64,000 nucleotides of DNA from positions 4,708,501-4,772,500 of the forward strand of contig NZ_CP109000.1 of NCBI RefSeq assembly GCF_036226605.1. The letters run 5' to 3'. A model generated the notes under the pieces. That model was not told the DNA's origin, made no database searches, and worked only from the letters and a program-made list of their open reading frames with translations. Positions 62,461 to 64,000 of the stretch are shown one piece after another (position 1 is the first letter of the stretch; every line of letters begins with the position of its first letter). The DNA is from Streptomyces sp. NBC_00704. Lineage in GTDB: Bacteria > Actinomycetota > Actinomycetes > Streptomycetales > Streptomycetaceae. Both the position numbers and the translations under genes were made by a program.

Positions 62461-63409
62461 AGGACAGCGCCCAGAGGGCGTAGGCCACGGCGTCCGCGTT
62501 GCGGTTCAGGGCGGTGTCGTCGATGTTGGCGCTGGTGTCGCAGGAGGAGTGGTAGCAGCGGTCGAACGCCCGCCCTGCCGTGCCGCCCCACTTGGCCGCC
62601 TGCGCCGCCGTCTTGATGTAGTCGGCGCCGCTGAACAGACCGCCCACCGGGACGCCCGCGTTCTTGAAGGGGGCGTGGTCGGAACGGCCGTCGCCCTCGG
62701 TCTCGATCTCCGTGGGGACGCCGATGCCGGCGAAGTAGTCCTTGAAGGTCTTCTCGATGGCCGGGTCGTCGTCGTAGACGAAGTAGCCGGGGTTCGGCGA
62801 GCCGATCATGTCGAAGTTGAGGTAGCCGCTGATGCGGGCGCGGTTCGCTGAGGAGAGGCTGTTGACGTAGTAACGCGATCCGACCATGCCCAGTTCCTCC
62901 GCCCCCCACCAGGCGAACCGCAGGTGCTTGGCCGGGTGGTAGCCCGCCCGGGACACGGCGAGGGCCGTCTCCAGCACGGCCGCCGAGCCCGAGCCGTTGT
63001 CGTTGATGCCGGCCCCGGCCGTGACGCTGTCGAGGTGGGAGCCGGCCATGACGACATGGCCGGTGTCCCCGCCGGGCCAGTCGGCGACCAGGTTGTAGCC
63101 GGTGCGGCCGGACGACGTGAACTGCTGGACGGCGGTGGTGAAGCCGGCGGCGTCGAGCTTGGCCTTCACGTAGTCGAGCGAGGCCTTGTAGCCGGTGCGG
63201 CCGTGGGCGCGGTTGCCGCCGTTGGCGGTGGCGATGGACTGCAACTGGGCCAGGTGGGCCTTGACGTTGGCCACGGGGATGTCGGGAGCGGCGGCGAGCG
63301 CGGCGGAGCCGGGCGCGGGAGCCGCCCCCGCTATGGATCCGCCAGTCAGGAGCATGACAATCGAGACGCCGCCGGCGACCGCCGTACGCCGGGAAACGGG
63401 GAGCTTCAT
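62456..63409 (-). CDS. Secreted M28 zinc aminopeptidase, Streptomyces griseus aminopeptidase type
   Basis: A 317-residue exported exopeptidase releasing bulky hydrophobic N-terminal residues. A signal peptide and short propeptide precede the mature start APDIPVANVKAHL at residue 41, as in the S. griseus enzyme. The two-zinc site is complete: His125 in GSHLDSV, Asp137 in GINDNGSGS, the Glu171-Glu172 pair in WWGAEELGM, Asp200 in NFDMIGS and His287 in CYHSSCD, whose two cysteines form the known disulphide. The start at 63409 has GGAG 9 bases upstream. Its role is extracellular protein digestion. Confidence 0.96.
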   Translation of the reverse strand: MKLPVSRRTAVAGGVSIVMLLTGGSIAGAAPAPGSAALAAAPDIPVANVKAHLAQLQSIATANGGNRAHGRTGYKASLDYVKAKLDAAGFTTAVQQFTSSGRTGYNLVADWPGGDTGHVVMAGSHLDSVTAGAGINDNGSGSAAVLETALAVSRAGYHPAKHLRFAWWGAEELGMVGSRYYVNSLSSANRARISGYLNFDMIGSPNPGYFVYDDDPAIEKTFKDYFAGIGVPTEIETEGDGRSDHAPFKNAGVPVGGLFSGADYIKTAAQAAKWGGTAGRAFDRCYHSSCDTSANIDDTALNRNADAVAYALWALSS

Positions 63410-63588
63410 GTGGGGTGCTCCGAATTCCTCGGGAACCACCGGGTCACGGTGATTCCACGGTGAGTGGGGTCCCAGGATGGTGAACGCGCAACTGACTTCC
63501 CGTCAAGAGTGCCGACCGGACAGCGGACACAAGACTCCGGAATCCAGACACCATGGGGACCGGAAGGGGACCGGAAGCCCCCGCGCCC

Positions 63589-64000
63589 CTAGTGGACGCA
63601 GAACTCGTTCCCCTCCGGGTCCGCCATCACCGTCCATGACCCGGACGGCTCCTTCACCTCCCGCAGCACGCTCGCGCCCAGCCCGCGCAGCCGCTCGACC
63701 TCGTCGGCCCGCCGTTCCGCGCCGGGATGCAGATCGATGTGCAGCCGGTTCTTCACCGTCTTGGCCTCCGGCACCCGCTGGAACAGCAGCCGCCGTCCCA
63801 GTCCGGTCCCGCTGTCGGGGTCGTGCGGGTCGTCGGGGTGGCGCACGGCGATCAGGTCCCGGAAGGCCGGACGGCCGTGGAACTCCAGTGTCGCCGCGCC
63901 GGGCAGCGCGCCGAGCTCCAGCAGTCGCTCGATCAGCGCGCTGTTGTCCTCGGTCTCGTAGTGCAGCGCGGACGCCCAGAAGTCGGCCTGTGCGTGCGGG
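63589..64000 (-). CDS. VOC family (glyoxalase-like) protein, 5' truncated
   Basis: The C-terminal 137 residues of a vicinal-oxygen-chelate fold protein; the frame is open through base 64000 and its start lies outside the window. DFWASALHYE near the truncated end and NRLHIDLHP, then WTVMADPEGNEFCVH at the C-terminus, are typical of glyoxalase-like proteins. The His and Glu of the metal site are present (HIDLH, GNEFCV). Relatives include resistance proteins and dioxygenases as well as uncharacterised proteins; nothing here decides between them. Confidence 0.88.
   Translation of the reverse strand, partial: PHAQADFWASALHYETEDNSALIERLLELGALPGAATLEFHGRPAFRDLIAVRHPDDPHDPDSGTGLGRRLLFQRVPEAKTVKNRLHIDLHPGAERRADEVERLRGLGASVLREVKEPSGSWTVMADPEGNEFCVH

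Overview
The window is chromosomal DNA of very high GC with mostly GTG/ATG starts and GC-rich third codon positions. It carries the futalosine-type menaquinone genes mqnA and mqnC, an actinobacterial-style 14-gene nuo operon, Streptomyces-type secreted cell-wall hydrolases and a close relative of the Streptomyces griseus aminopeptidase. Together these point to a Streptomyces core-chromosome region. No rRNA, tRNA, insertion sequence, phage or CRISPR array was seen.

Layout. 1-5720: the end of a FadI-type thiolase, a long-chain acyl-CoA ligase, a small unknown protein, a methyltransferase, a cold-shock protein with a structured leader, and mqnA. 5816-10424: a membrane Ser/Thr kinase, a prepilin peptidase, mqnC and a tightly coupled amidohydrolase-like protein. 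10510-16434: a GH18-like lipoprotein, a three-gene surface-polysaccharide operon (small membrane protein, NodB deacetylase fused to a GT2 synthase, acyltransferase), and menG. 16745-20244: a GNAT acetyltransferase, a geranylgeranyl-reductase family protein, a long spacer with a duplicated 128-bp element, and a secreted NlpC/P60 hydrolase. 20987-37131: nuoA-nuoN in order, almost all overlapping by a few bases, behind a promoter with a Rex/CRP-like operator. 37337-39367: recQ. 39740-47225: a minus-strand accessory cluster (GntR regulator, ferredoxin, ABC importer with a NosL-like tail on its binding protein, AprA-like flavoprotein fused to HEAT repeats); this is the best candidate for an undescribed system. 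47404-58265: an M56 peptidase, fumarylacetoacetase, a HAD phosphatase, an SLT hydrolase behind a c-di-AMP riboswitch, a long-chain polyprenyl diphosphate synthase, a LolA-like protein with an ABC exporter, and an FMN reductase. 58488-64000: an amidase with an internal minisatellite, two unknown genes around a perfect palindrome, an M28 aminopeptidase and the end of a VOC protein.

How it fits together. Menaquinone supply and use recur across the window. MqnA and MqnC build the futalosine-route headgroup, the polyprenyl synthase can supply the tail, MenG methylates the ring, the reductase-family protein may saturate the tail, and complex I reduces the quinone. The Rex-like site links nuo expression to the NADH/NAD ratio. 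A second theme is the cell surface: the polysaccharide operon, NlpC/P60 and SLT hydrolases, the latter under an apparent c-di-AMP switch.

All calls come from reading the sequence. Family assignments rest on motifs, and substrate claims for the accessory cluster are inference.
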